In this document: positions 20,908 through 31,453 of the stretch, in pieces | Layout of the letters: each line of letters opens with the position of its first letter | Position numbering within the stretch: the stretch's first letter is position 1 | Source: Adiantum capillus-veneris | Taxonomy: Eukaryota; Streptophyta; Polypodiopsida; Polypodiales; Pteridaceae | Length of the DNA: 64,000 bases | Assembly: GCA_014529385.2 (NCBI GenBank) | Contig: CM043963.1 | Location: forward strand, 72,381,412-72,445,411 | Direction of reading: 5' to 3' | Made by a program: the position numbers and the translations under genes | The notes under the pieces: model-generated | What the model was told of the DNA's origin: nothing | The model's database searches: none | What the model saw: only the letters and a program-made list of their open reading frames with translations

Positions 20908-21600
20908 GCAGGTAGAAATAGCAAAAGCCTTGCAGACAAGGGTATTTTCTTCTATGACCATTTCTACCAACTCAATCGAAGGAATCAGAGGGGAGTGTTG
21001 GTGAAGGTTTCTCTACCAACCAACTGGAACTTCATGGATTGGCCCATTCCCGACACAACAATGAGTGAGGCATTGAGAAGTAGGCTTTATAGGGATGTTC
21101 AGAGGTCTCTCAGAAACTCTGTACCCACTAAATTGGTGAGACTTGAAAATTTATATCTTGTTGGTCTCTTTGTTGAGTTATTTCATACCTGCAATGTACA
21201 TGTTGCTAAAACTATGCTGCTCTGGAAATCATTTGATTCCCTCTTGTGTGATAAGCTTCTTGATCGAGGGTGGTATGTGAAAGAAATAGATGGCATATGT
21301 TGTGAGATTTCTCTTGACACTTTCATTGTAAAGTATATGCTTGCGACACATACACTAATAATCTCCTTTTGGTACAAGTGTTCTCACCTTGTTGAAGGTT
21401 GCTATGTGCCTATGGATCAAGAGACAACAAGTTTGGCAAACAATGTTTTCATAGACGTGGAAGTGGTGGACAAAGACCTAAATCTTATGACAATAATTAC
21501 AATAAGGCAGCAATGTAATCTTTTGCAACTTCGACATGACATAGTGGAGGAGACTACAGACATTCACTCCGTAAACTTTTATTTCTTGTTGGGCGGATGA
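20908..21600 (+). CDS. Hypothetical protein, probable exon
   Basis: The frame is open from an AG at about 20910 (TATGCAG, a possible splice acceptor) to TGA at 21598-21600, about 230 codons, with no in-frame ATG needed. Visible features: a tyrosine-rich start (FFYDHFYQLNRR), LPTNWNFMDWPIP, and several hydrophobic patches without a clear transmembrane helix. I recognise no family. The frame is long for random AT-rich sequence, so it is probably a real or recently decayed exon. AATGAAATG-like sequence and a T-run follow at about 21690-21715. It could be a host gene or part of an unrecognised transposon. Confidence 0.45.
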   Translation, partial: AGRNSKSLADKGIFFYDHFYQLNRRNQRGVLVKVSLPTNWNFMDWPIPDTTMSEALRSRLYRDVQRSLRNSVPTKLVRLENLYLVGLFVELFHTCNVHVAKTMLLWKSFDSLLCDKLLDRGWYVKEIDGICCEISLDTFIVKYMLATHTLIISFWYKCSHLVEGCYVPMDQETTSLANNVFIDVEVVDKDLNLMTIITIRQQCNLLQLRHDIVEETTDIHSVNFYFLLGG

Positions 21601-21750
21601 AGAGTAATGCAACGAAGGGAGAAGCATTTTCTGTGTGGAGATCTTTTTGGCCGTATTCAAATTGTACCCATGTAATCTACCCTGAATGGCTTTAATGAAA
21701 TGTAACTTTTTTGACTAGTTTAATCTTAATATCAAGTGTTTGCTCACAAC

Positions 21751-21753
<3 letters not shown>

Positions 21754-21837
<84 letters not shown>
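21754..21837. repeat. (CT)n(CA)n compound microsatellite
   Basis: About 28 CT units followed directly by about 13 AC units. Confidence 0.95.
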
Positions 21838-21840
<3 letters not shown>

Positions 21841-21938
21841 CAGGCACAACGAATCATTATGAAGTGTATTTCCAAGTACAAATTGTGGGTTGTGCAAGCG
21901 CAAATATGGGGGGCTTGCTATTAATTGTGTATTAAGAG

Positions 21939-21958
21939 CTCTCTCTCTCTCTCTCTCT
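21939..21958. repeat. (CT)10 microsatellite
   Basis: Ten CT units. Confidence 0.95.
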
Positions 21959-22014
21959 AAGTATTTGAAACACATAGACAGGTAGATAGTATCAATTTAA
22001 TGTATAAACGATGA

Positions 22015-22567
22015 ATTACTAAGTACATTTGTAAGTAAAAATTCCAATGTGCTCAATGGGCTTAAGTACATTCCTTGCAGGTATGGGATCAAAATGTCCT
22101 CTAGGTAAAAATTATGAAGATGAAGGTGGGGAAATAGTAGTGCTGGGTGGATTAGGTAAACCCTTATGTGGTGTGTCATCAATCAACAAAGTATTTTGAG
22201 CATCATAAGGCACATTGATGTGTTCAAAGGGCTTGTAGAAAGTTTGTACATGAGGTTTAGTTGGGTGGAAATGTTTTGCAATGGTAATACAATTTCTTTG
22301 ACTATACACAAAATAAAAATCCGATCTCTGAATTTCAACAAAATTGCAAACTATATTAACAAGGGGATTCAAGTTTTGCGGCTGCACTGAAGACCAGATA
22401 GCAACCCTAAACCGTGGAATCAAAAAAATCAAAAATTCCTTTGTGCCTGGTCAAATTACTACTCTAAGATTTTCCAAGCGAAAACTATGTAAATAGGAGA
22501 TCTCTGTAGGTACATTGTACAGCTGTTGTAGTAGCAACAATCCATTGAGATCCAAAATAATTAGTCT
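22015..22567 (-). pseudogene. FCP1/NIF-like HAD phosphatase exon, broken
   Basis: On the minus strand TTATTGCAG (a splice acceptor) is followed at 22567 by LIILDLNGLLL, which fits the first HAD motif of the FCP1 homology domain. Then come PGTKEFL, FRVAIWSS (motif II region), KPHVQTFYKPFEH, and NTLLIDDTPHKGLPNPP, the diagnostic third/fourth motif with two Asp. The end, LIPYLQGM, is in another frame, so a frameshift lies near 22115. A TGA stands where the family has Arg before PGTKEF (about 22455). HAD phosphatases of this kind remove phosphate from Ser/Thr residues of nuclear proteins. This copy cannot make a full enzyme. Its 5' exons lie right, beyond the inserted element. Confidence 0.75.
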
Positions 22568-22689
22568 CTGCAATAATTTTGTGCATACATATAGGTACTT
22601 AGAAACAAAAAAAGAGTATATTATTTAAGTACAATGGATATTATCGGAACAACCATATCTACTTGAAACAAGAGTCCATACTTGGTCAT

Positions 22690-23185
22690 CATGTCTCTGT
22701 TGTTGAGTGTCGATGTTCCCTTATGTATTGCCAAAGGTATCCACCTCTTGTGGTTGTGCAGTACAAGACTCTTGTGTTTCCATGGTCAAATGGTTAACTT
22801 GTTCTATTGTCTATTCCTGGCTTAGATTTGCAACATTGGCCTCCTCCTCTACATGGCCTAGACACTCTGTATCTTCTCTCGGCTCTAAAGAGCTCTTCAC
22901 ATCAGCAATTATTGGATCTTGGAATCCCTCATATTGAGCATGTGCCTCATCCTATGCCACAATAATAGGCACCCCCTTATCCTCCTCTACTTGGCCTAGA
23001 CCCTCTGTTGCATTCCTCGGCTCTAAAGAGCATTTTACATCAGCATTTTCAAGAGCTTGGTCTACTTCACATTGATCAACTCCAACTTCCATTTCAGCCG
23101 CTCCAACTGCAAAGCAAATTGGTGTCTGTTCCTCTAATATTGGGGAAATTTTAGGATTTTGGTTTCCAGTGGTGGAAACTGGCAT
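22690..23185 (-). pseudogene. Acidic repeat-containing region upstream of the phosphatase exon
   Basis: Minus-strand reading frame with two related segments of the form DVK.SLEPR..TE.LG.VEE (about 22870-22910 and 22985-23045), glutamate-rich and without a known domain. TAG interrupts it at about 22956, where the context fits Gln. At 23185 the frame is cut by the LTR of the gypsy element and resumes at 34815. It is probably the N-terminal half of the same gene as the phosphatase exon, joined by an intron at 22568-22690. That joining is inference. Confidence 0.6.
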
Positions 23186-24510
23186 TGATGGGGGCTTTTC
23201 ACAAGCCAAGCTCCCATACCCCTCTTCTCTCGTCCCCACCCCATGAAAACCCCCTCTTAGGGAGGGAGTGATAAAAGGCATTGGAAAAAGTAAGAAAAAA
23301 ATAAAGTATGATTATGTAAATATATAAGAAAGGTAAAATAGGCCACCTCATGCCTGCGGGGTATCCCATCCCCACCTTGCCTCCTTTTTCTTCACTGTTG
23401 CCCCGCCGTGTGTCCCTTTTCCTCTCCTCCACTCAAAAGGTCAACCCCCTCTCTCTTCCCCTTGTCCTTTCTCCTTTCTTTCTCCCCTCAAGCTACCCCA
23501 CCTCTCACCAATAATGCATTATAACTCACCAATAATGCACCCTAACTCACATGCAACTTACCCTATCTTCCAAAATAGTATACCCCACCCTCTCTTTCTC
23601 TCTCCTATCATATCCCATGACCCAAATACCCCCCTCTCTCTCTAAAGGGCGCCATGTCTCTTGTCTTGTAGCTAAATAACCTCCCCCACACTCACACACA
23701 CTCAGTTTCACTGAAAAAGGTGCCCACAGACCCATCCCCACCCGATGGTTACCTGATTTTTCTTGTGTTCACACACATCTGCACACAGATTCACCTCTGA
23801 ACACACTCCCCTCTCTCCCCTCTTGTAATTACTTTATTCTCCATGTCACCTCTCACTTTTTTTCATCAACCCATCTCTCTCTCTTAGTCTCTCTCTCATG
23901 AGACTGCTGTTCTGGCACATATACACACAGCCAGACAAGTGGGGCCCACAGTCACATGGCCTATGTAGATAATGATTTCTTCATTTCTAAATTCTAGAAT
24001 TTCTCCCCCCTCCTCCCCTATATAAAGAGGGGTCACCATCACACTAAAGACACACACCATCACCAAAGAGTACACTATGCACTGTGTGTGCCTAGTGCAC
24101 ACACACACACACACACACACACATACCATTACCATCACCGCAATCACCATGCTCGTCTTGAGCATGAACTCTACACCCTTGGGCTATGGAAGATGAAGGG
24201 AAACTAAATGAAGGATGATGGCCATAACCCTCGTGCGAGTCTTCGCCATCAACTCCCACCTATCCGCCATGTGCTCTACCACGCTCTCCCTTCTCATTCC
24301 CCTACCCTATGCTCCCCATTTCATCGCCTTATTCTCTAAATAAAGCTTGAGGTTTTGTGAGTATGTTTTCTTGCAATGTTTTTCCCATGTGAGGTGTGCG
24401 GAATTGCCACCTAGTCTTGTGTTTGGAGTGAGCTTGTGTATGTGTGAAGGGTGTGCGGATTCGCCATCCTTTTGTGGTGCCTAAGTACTAAGCACGCTAT
24501 ACCCCCTCCC

Positions 24511-24553
<43 letters not shown>

Positions 24554-24763
24554 TGATCTCATTCCCTTTCCTCTTCATCATTACTCCCAAGCATCCATCT
24601 CTCTTGGATAAAAACTTTGTTATGGTGGTGTGTTGTTTGCGTACTAGCCGCTGAAGCTTGGTGGTGCCCCCTGTTTGCTTTACCATGATAGGCTCGAGGC
24701 GCGCCATTCGGTCCCCGGTGTTTTAGAGGCCGTCCGGGTTCGGGGTTCGCTTTGCTCCCGTCA
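23186..24763 (+). repeat. 5' LTR of Tat-like element
   Basis: TGATGGGGGC..GCTCCCGTCA. Contains TATATAAA at 24019-24026, AATAAA at about 24339-24344, an (AC)n run at 24095-24123 and a (CT)n run at 24514-24550. Confidence 0.95.
24019..24026 (+). promoter_or_regulatory. TATA box in LTR
   Basis: TATATAAAGAGG, repeated at 34067 in the other LTR and in the same context (CCTATATAAAGAGGCC) at 32417 in the solo LTR. Confidence 0.65.
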
Positions 24764-24765
24764 TT

Positions 24766-24783
24766 TGGTGCCCCCACTGAGGA
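24766..24783 (+). promoter_or_regulatory. Primer-binding site of Tat-like element
   Basis: TGGTGCCCCCACTGAGGA starts two bases after the LTR. It is the same type as 13453-13470. The tRNA is not identified. Confidence 0.75.
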
Positions 24784-24836
24784 TCTTTTCATGAAATCCT
24801 TTAGTTTACAAGACTGAAACCCCTAAACTATTGTGA

Positions 24837-25100
24837 ATGGATGAATGGCTAGCAAGATTTGCTAATTGGACGACAGAAGAAGAAGAGCTCCAAGCACAAC
24901 TAGACGAACTCCGCATCTCCATCGAAGCTCGAGTGCCAGGCGTAACGGTAATCGATTTGCAGTGGGAGAGTCAACCAACACGCCAAACCCAGTGGATATA
25001 CATAGGCCAAGTGCCAAGAAGAAGAAGGAGAAGGTTGAAACCATGTCCGCAACCTACAACCAACCCACAACAACAAAATGGAAGGAGCTCTACACAATAG
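24837..25100 (+). CDS. Small leader ORF of Tat-like element
   Basis: 87 codons from ATG 24837, about 50 bp after the primer site. The start is acidic and likely helical (EEEELQAQLDELRIS), then a run of six arginines. Alternative frames are also open here. No known domain. It may be a degenerate upstream gag segment or chance. Confidence 0.3.
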   Translation: MDEWLARFANWTTEEEELQAQLDELRISIEARVPGVTVIDLQWESQPTRQTQWIYIGQVPRRRRRRLKPCPQPTTNPQQQNGRSSTQ

Positions 25101-26494
25101 AGAATCAACGCTATTCTACTTTGAGAATCGGGTAACTCAAGTCACCGAGGTAATTATCACAGTCAGTTTTCAAGTCGCACCTGATGCTACAGCACAGATA
25201 ACGGAATCATTGGCTCACACTGTAACAAGACTTGATTTCGAGCTGTTTTAGTAATAAATTTTGTTTTCTAGGAAGTTTTTGTCATTTTAAAGTTAGTCCA
25301 CTGTGTAGAAGGATGTGTGGATTGTTTTCGTCCGATAAAATTTTTTGATCCGGAAGGCACTTTCTGGGGCATTTTTGAAGGCGTTAACGTGGGATTTTGA
25401 AAAAGTGATGTATGAAGCGATTGAAGCCTGCGTTATAAGGAACAACTTTGGTTCTTTGAGTCTTTAGAGATTTTGATGTTTTGATGCTCGTTGAAGGCCA
25501 AAGATTAAGAAAAAAGTTGGATTTGCTGTTTTTGCATCGTTTTTGTAGAAAATGCTGTTTTGCAGGTTGATTTTCAGCAAATCGGAGCAGGCTATGGAAA
25601 TTTTCCATCACATAGCCGTCGAAGAGCGCAACGAGGGCAACAAGATTGTATGAGACGGACTTGGGCTGTTTTGGCTCCGTTTGGGAGTTATGTTCAGTTG
25701 AAGACAGTTGAAAAAAAAAAAAAAAAAAAAACCTAACCTCTACGGATCGCTTCGCGATCACGTTTTTTTACCTTGTTCTCGCAGGTATATTGGCGCGCAA
25801 GTCGAGTCGACCGAGCGCCAAAAATAGAAAAGCGGCTATTTTAAGAGGTCGCAGGCTTTTTGGAGGAGAATAGAAGGACGGGTGGTGCGTTTTGGGGGTG
25901 ATTCACCATTCTCTCTTCTGCGAGTGCGAGTGCGAGTGCGAGTGAGACGCTGCATGCAAGCGAATTGAAGCTCGGGGGTGGTCGGGAGGTTCGAGCTCCG
26001 TACAACGGAGTGCGCCCATATATATATTCAATTGCTCCTCTGTTGTATCAAACACTATCAATACAAAGATTTCTTCCTCTGTTTTGCTGTCTATCTCTAT
26101 TATTCGGTTCCCGTGACACACACTCTCACTAGAGAAACTAGGGATCTACTGAGTTTGTTTTAGGAAAGAACACCACCCTCTCCCACAAGCTTGGACAGTG
26201 ACTAAGCACCTCTAATCTTCACATGAATCAGTACAACCTACCTCAAGACAGATCACACATACCAACACGTGTACGCTCAATCAAGGTAATACTGGATTTG
26301 AAGGCTCACTACCAGCACGTCATTGACACCATGCTGGGTGGGGAGCGATTTTTTGAGGTTCTGGCATCAGATCAACCATTTGTCTTACCTTTGGTACAAG
26401 GCAATGTGCCGTTTGAAGTTTTAATCTATGTCCTAGTATAAGAGGGTATACACGCCTCCTTGTAAAAAAGAAAAAAACTTTTGCAAGTTAAGCA
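25101..26494 (+). other. Leader between primer site and gag
   Basis: Non-coding in appearance. Holds a run of about 20 A at 25711-25730, a (GCGAGT)n hexamer array at about 25919-25943 and a short open frame (26223-26441) without known motifs. Confidence 0.5.
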
Positions 26495-29400
26495 GTGTGT
26501 CTTTCTAGCTCTCTCTTAGTAATCATGGCAAGTGTAGCATTTCCAACATTTAAAGGAAAGAAGGGGGAGGATTTGGTAACAGACTTCCTAGATGCCTTTG
26601 AAGTAGCATGTGTAGTGAGCAACAAAGATACGGATGAATCCCGGGTTAGAATCTTTAAGCATCTCATGAAGCTAGAAGCTAGATCATGGTACAATGCACT
26701 TCCACAAGCAACCAAGGATGACTGGGAACCCTTAAAAACCGCTTTTAAGAGGCGCTTTGGGGGAGGTACCACTTCAGAAAAGTTGTGGGACAAGTTGAGA
26801 GACTTGAAGCAGGAGGGTCTTTTAGAATATGCCGCCTATGAGTCCAAATTTGTGGATTTGTCGGAACGGTGGGTGGAGTCACTGGCAAGGGGGGAAGCCG
26901 CACCCGATTTCCTAAAAAAAGATCGATTCATGCATGGCTTATGGCCGCTTCTCAAGGAGAAGGTGAAAGGTAGATTCCCGGCTACGTACGAGTTAGCCTT
27001 TCAGATTGCTCGCCTTAAGGACAAGAAGCTTGTAATGAAAGCCAAAGAAACCGAGTCAACAGAAGTAGGAACATCGCGCCGACCAACAACTACGACAACC
27101 ACCATACCACCACCACCGGCTCTTGGGGTAAGAGATGACCAACAAGATATGTTGGCCCATATTACTGACCAACTGCAGAATTTGTCTGTCCACTTAATAC
27201 AGCAAGGGAGGAGTCAAGAAAGAGATCAAGACCCTGGAAGAGCACGACGACAAAACAGGGAGTATCATTGCTACAACTGTGAAGAAGACGGTCACGGTAT
27301 GTACTACTGTCCCAAACCACGACAAAACTATAATAGAGGAGGTAGGAGGAACCAATTGTCACCCCCTGGAGAAAGAACACCCCCACCCCGAGCACCACCC
27401 CCACCAACACAAATTCTACGTCCACCCCAGACACCACTACAAGCATCCATCCCACCTCTTCCACCAACCCCACCACCTGATCGCCCTGTAAACATCATAA
27501 GGCTAGAAAAGAAAGGAAAAGCCGTAGTAGTGGATCCACCCAGAGCAAAGGAGAGGGACAAGGGTAAGGAGAAGGTAACCTTTTTAGAACCACTTGAAGC
27601 CATGACTGTGAAAAGAGCTAGGAGGGAGAAAGCTACACAATCAGATGATGAGAGAAGCATGAGAGGAGAAACTAGCAAGAGGCCATCCAGGCCACGACGG
27701 AAATTGGGCATCACCGACTTCCAGCTAGGGGAAAGTTCTAAGCCCTATGATCTAACATTGGATGTGGCAGATCAAGGACCGAAGATTACATGGCCACAGC
27801 TGCTACATCTTGCACCAAAAGTAAGGCAACAATGGTCTAAAATGGTAAGTACAAGACGCTCCAAAACAAAGGTAGCCGGAGCAATTTCGGGATGCAACAT
27901 GGATGACATCCTTCCAATTGTCGACGTAAACATAAAAGGAAAGAGGGTTGGAAACACCTACATTGATGGAGGTGCACAAATCTCTGTAATGAGCGAAGCT
28001 ATGATGCTTCGATTAGGGATCGAGGTTGACAGGCCTTCTCCATGCACGGCAAAGATGGCAAACAACGCAAAAGTAAAGTGTGTGGGTGTGGTAAGTGCCA
28101 TGAAAATCAAAGCTTTCAACACTGAGGTAGAGGTAGATGTTTTTGTAATGCCTACTAAGGGGGAGGGCTACCCACTAATTTTGGGAAGGCCATGGTTGAT
28201 GGCCATGAAGGCAAAACAGGACTGGGGTACTAGCCTTCTATGCATGACCGGTAAGAAAGGGGAGACAATCTACTACGACATGAGGATTGGCAAGCAGAAG
28301 CAAATGAATCTGGAAACATCGGCAGATGAAACCACTAGCGAATCTTCCAGTTCTGAGGAGGAGACCACATCCACCGACGAAAGTGACAGTTCCATTGATG
28401 TGATGGGTATCATTATGAAGGATCCACAAAGGGTAAGCACAACTAGTGATCCATCACCAAAAGGGAAACCCAATGAAGAGGAGAGAAAATCACCTGGCCT
28501 AGGAGGAAGTAGGTTGAAGGGTATGTTGTCTACGGAATTAACACTTGAGGAGAAAGATAGTTTTTTGCAAATGTTGATGGGATTTCCTAACTTGTTCATT
28601 GACAACTATGAAAGAATCAGAGGCATTACAGTGGTGGAACATCATATTAAGCTGAAGGAAGGGGTAAAACCAGTTGTGCAAAAGCTACGACGACTGGGGG
28701 TCATACAAGAAAAGGCACTCTTGGCCGAGGTAAGGAAACTGCTGGAGGCGGGATTCATCTATCCTGTAGAAAACTCAGAATGGGTGTCACCCGTAGTGGT
28801 GACGCCTAAAAAGAATGGTAAGTGGAGGGTCTGTGTTGACTACAAACCACTAAATGCAGCTACAAAGAGAGACCACTTTCCTCTCCCTTTCTTGGATGAA
28901 ATTCTAAATGAAGTAGCGGGTTTTGAATGCTATACCGTCTTTGATGGTTATTCTGGATACTTTCAAATACGCATAGCCTTGGAAGATCAGCTAAAAACCA
29001 CTTTTATTACGCCCTGGGGTTGTTTTTCATACAGCGTTATGCCATTTGGTCTCACAAATGCACCTGCCACATTCCAAAGATATGTCACATATGTTTTTCA
29101 ACCGTTCTTTGGAACATCCATAAGAGTGTTCATTGATGATTTTTGTATATATAGCTCCCATATTTCACATTTAGAAAAGGTAACTGAAGGTTTGGCCAGG
29201 TTGCAGAGCCTAGGTGGGCAATTAAATGTGGATAAATGTCACATTGGGGAGAGTAAAGTCATTCTACTAGGCCATGAAATTTCAGCAAGAGGTATCAACG
29301 CCGACCCAAGTAAGGTGTCCGCACTCATATCCCTACTTTCACCAACGACCGCACATCAACTGGTCTCTTTTCTACAGAAGGTGAGGTACTTAAGTAGATT

Positions 29401-31453
29401 CATACATCTACTATCACAACTTGTTCTACCACTGCAACAACTCACTCAAAGATCAACTTTCACTTGGGACGAGGAAAGTGAACATCACTACAACAAGGTA
29501 AAGGAGGTCTTAGCCACTCTGCCAACTATCTCACCACCTAAGTGGGATGAAAAATTCTATGTCACCTCAAGTGTTGGTGATGACTCATTGGGGACTGTGC
29601 TACTCCAAAAGGATACGAGGACATCTTTCATGAGGCCAATCTACTTCTCTAGTCGAATGATGACAGCAGGAGAGAAAGGTTTCACCCATGTGGAACACTT
29701 AGTCCTAGCTCTTAGATTTGCAACTACAAAGTTTAGGTCATATTTGCTGCCTAAGCAATTTGTGATTCTAACCACGGATGAAATATTTCCCTATGTTGTA
29801 CAACACATGGATGTGTCTGCTAGGATTACTAAATGGCTAGTTCGTCTACAAGAGTTTGACTACACGGTACAGGTAGAAAGCATGACAAGGGCAAGTTTGG
29901 GGGGACTCATGACCTACCAAGTCTTTGAAAGGAAGGAGAAGCAATCTAAGGAAGGAGAATTCCGATTACCTCCAGTACCACCGTTGGTAGAAGGAGCATA
30001 CTCTCTCTACTTTGATGGAGCCTACAAGCGAGCGTCTGACAAAGCAGCTACAAGCATAATGGTCTTTGATGACAAAGGGATAAAGGTATTTTCGTTGGGC
30101 CAATTGTTAGATTCACATTCTAACAATGAAGCCGAGTATGCAGCACTAACCAAGGGTCTACAATGGTGCGTCTCACAAGGTGTACAACGCCTTAATGTAT
30201 TTGGGGATGCTCTACTTCTGGTAAGGCAAGTAAATGGAGCATGGACATGCAAGAATCCTAGTTTAAGGACTCACTTAAGTGGTGTAAAAACCTTGTTGGG
30301 TAAGTTTGAAGAAGTTCAAATACACCATATCCCAAGGGCTCAAAACCAAGAAGCAGATGCCCTAGCAAGTGAAAGACTACAGGAAGTGGTGGTTAGAGCA
30401 ATAAAACTAAAGCTCCCTCTATTTCAAGGCAGTGACGCCTTGCCTGACATCATGCATTTTTTGGAAACAGGGGAATGTCTATCAGATTTAACAAAGGGAC
30501 AGAAGCAATGGCTGACGCAGAAGGCCACAAGGTATGGACTCATCAATGACGATTTGTACTGTAAGGGTAAGGACCAAATACTCAGGAAGGTCCCTCTCTC
30601 ACAGGAAATCACGGGAGTAATTGCTAGCTGTCACGACGGGGTTTGTGGTGGTCACTTTGCCCTAGACATAACAAGTAGGAAAATCTTACAGGCAGGCTTC
30701 ATATGGCCTAGCCTCAACCGTGATGTACACCACTGGTACAAAACGTGTAAGTTGTGTCAAAAGGACGGCACTAGGTCACTTATGCCTGAACCACAGACAC
30801 CTGTTCTCTCATATGGCCCATTTGAAAAATGGGGTATCGATGCCATTGCGCCATTACCTAGGGCCAACTCAGGAAAATTCTACATTATCATGGGTGTTGA
30901 CTACATGACTAGATGGGCAGAGGCTACAGCCACCACTAGAATCACAGTGGTAGAGGTAGCTAAACTTATCTACGAGCACATATGTTGTAGGTTTGGCACA
31001 CCTTTAGAGATCATCTCTGATAGAGGGCCAGGTTTCAGAGCAGACTTGGTAGGAGAATTAATGCAGAAATTGGGCATCACAAGGAGGCACTCTTCACCAT
31101 ATTACCCTCAATGTAATGGCCTAGTTGAAAAGGTAAATGGAATGGTTTCTAAAATTATTACCAAGCAGGTAAACAATCATCCTGGAGACTGGGATAAGTA
31201 CCTACTACCAGCTTTATGGGCCTACAGAACTTCATTTCGTACATCCTTGGGATTCACATCGTATCATCTAGTATTTGGTAAGGAAGCAATCTTGCCCATT
31301 GAAGTGCAACTACAAAGTCTCAGAGTAATGGCAAGCCAACTTCAACAGCCCAACATGCATTTGAGAGATCACATCATCAACTTGGAAAGACTGCAGCTGG
31401 ACAGAGAAGAAGCAATAAATTATTATGCAGCACAAGCAGAGCATAGACGGTGA
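26495..31453 (+). CDS. Gag-pol polyprotein of Tat-like gypsy element
   Basis: 1652 uninterrupted codons; the likelier start is the ATG at 26525 (MASVAFPTFKGKKGEDL). Domains by residue: capsid about 10-190; zinc knuckle CYNCEEDGHGMYYC at 259-272; proline-rich linker about 290-330; aspartic protease YIDGGAQI at about 489 with ILGRPWL; RT from about 755, with EWVSPVVVTPKKNGKWRVCVD and catalytic FIDD at 879-882; first RNase H remnant about 970-1150; archaeal-type RNase H from LYFDGAY (Asp 1174) with NNEAEY; integrase zinc domain HDGVCGGHF..CKLCQ about 1379-1425; integrase core Asp1449, Asp1509 and Glu1545, with 35 residues between the last two. It stops at TGA 31451-31453, which belongs to the inserted solo LTR. 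The integrase tail lies at 32879-33157. Confidence 0.95.
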   Translation: MCLSSSLLVIMASVAFPTFKGKKGEDLVTDFLDAFEVACVVSNKDTDESRVRIFKHLMKLEARSWYNALPQATKDDWEPLKTAFKRRFGGGTTSEKLWDKLRDLKQEGLLEYAAYESKFVDLSERWVESLARGEAAPDFLKKDRFMHGLWPLLKEKVKGRFPATYELAFQIARLKDKKLVMKAKETESTEVGTSRRPTTTTTTIPPPPALGVRDDQQDMLAHITDQLQNLSVHLIQQGRSQERDQDPGRARRQNREYHCYNCEEDGHGMYYCPKPRQNYNRGGRRNQLSPPGERTPPPRAPPPPTQILRPPQTPLQASIPPLPPTPPPDRPVNIIRLEKKGKAVVVDPPRAKERDKGKEKVTFLEPLEAMTVKRARREKATQSDDERSMRGETSKRPSRPRRKLGITDFQLGESSKPYDLTLDVADQGPKITWPQLLHLAPKVRQQWSKMVSTRRSKTKVAGAISGCNMDDILPIVDVNIKGKRVGNTYIDGGAQISVMSEAMMLRLGIEVDRPSPCTAKMANNAKVKCVGVVSAMKIKAFNTEVEVDVFVMPTKGEGYPLILGRPWLMAMKAKQDWGTSLLCMTGKKGETIYYDMRIGKQKQMNLETSADETTSESSSSEEETTSTDESDSSIDVMGIIMKDPQRVSTTSDPSPKGKPNEEERKSPGLGGSRLKGMLSTELTLEEKDSFLQMLMGFPNLFIDNYERIRGITVVEHHIKLKEGVKPVVQKLRRLGVIQEKALLAEVRKLLEAGFIYPVENSEWVSPVVVTPKKNGKWRVCVDYKPLNAATKRDHFPLPFLDEILNEVAGFECYTVFDGYSGYFQIRIALEDQLKTTFITPWGCFSYSVMPFGLTNAPATFQRYVTYVFQPFFGTSIRVFIDDFCIYSSHISHLEKVTEGLARLQSLGGQLNVDKCHIGESKVILLGHEISARGINADPSKVSALISLLSPTTAHQLVSFLQKVRYLSRFIHLLSQLVLPLQQLTQRSTFTWDEESEHHYNKVKEVLATLPTISPPKWDEKFYVTSSVGDDSLGTVLLQKDTRTSFMRPIYFSSRMMTAGEKGFTHVEHLVLALRFATTKFRSYLLPKQFVILTTDEIFPYVVQHMDVSARITKWLVRLQEFDYTVQVESMTRASLGGLMTYQVFERKEKQSKEGEFRLPPVPPLVEGAYSLYFDGAYKRASDKAATSIMVFDDKGIKVFSLGQLLDSHSNNEAEYAALTKGLQWCVSQGVQRLNVFGDALLLVRQVNGAWTCKNPSLRTHLSGVKTLLGKFEEVQIHHIPRAQNQEADALASERLQEVVVRAIKLKLPLFQGSDALPDIMHFLETGECLSDLTKGQKQWLTQKATRYGLINDDLYCKGKDQILRKVPLSQEITGVIASCHDGVCGGHFALDITSRKILQAGFIWPSLNRDVHHWYKTCKLCQKDGTRSLMPEPQTPVLSYGPFEKWGIDAIAPLPRANSGKFYIIMGVDYMTRWAEATATTRITVVEVAKLIYEHICCRFGTPLEIISDRGPGFRADLVGELMQKLGITRRHSSPYYPQCNGLVEKVNGMVSKIITKQVNNHPGDWDKYLLPALWAYRTSFRTSLGFTSYHLVFGKEAILPIEVQLQSLRVMASQLQQPNMHLRDHIINLERLQLDREEAINYYAAQAEHRR

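Noticed and set aside
27162-28605. Several minus-strand frames over the Tat-like gag-pol
   Set aside because: Antisense shadows of the uninterrupted plus-strand polyprotein.
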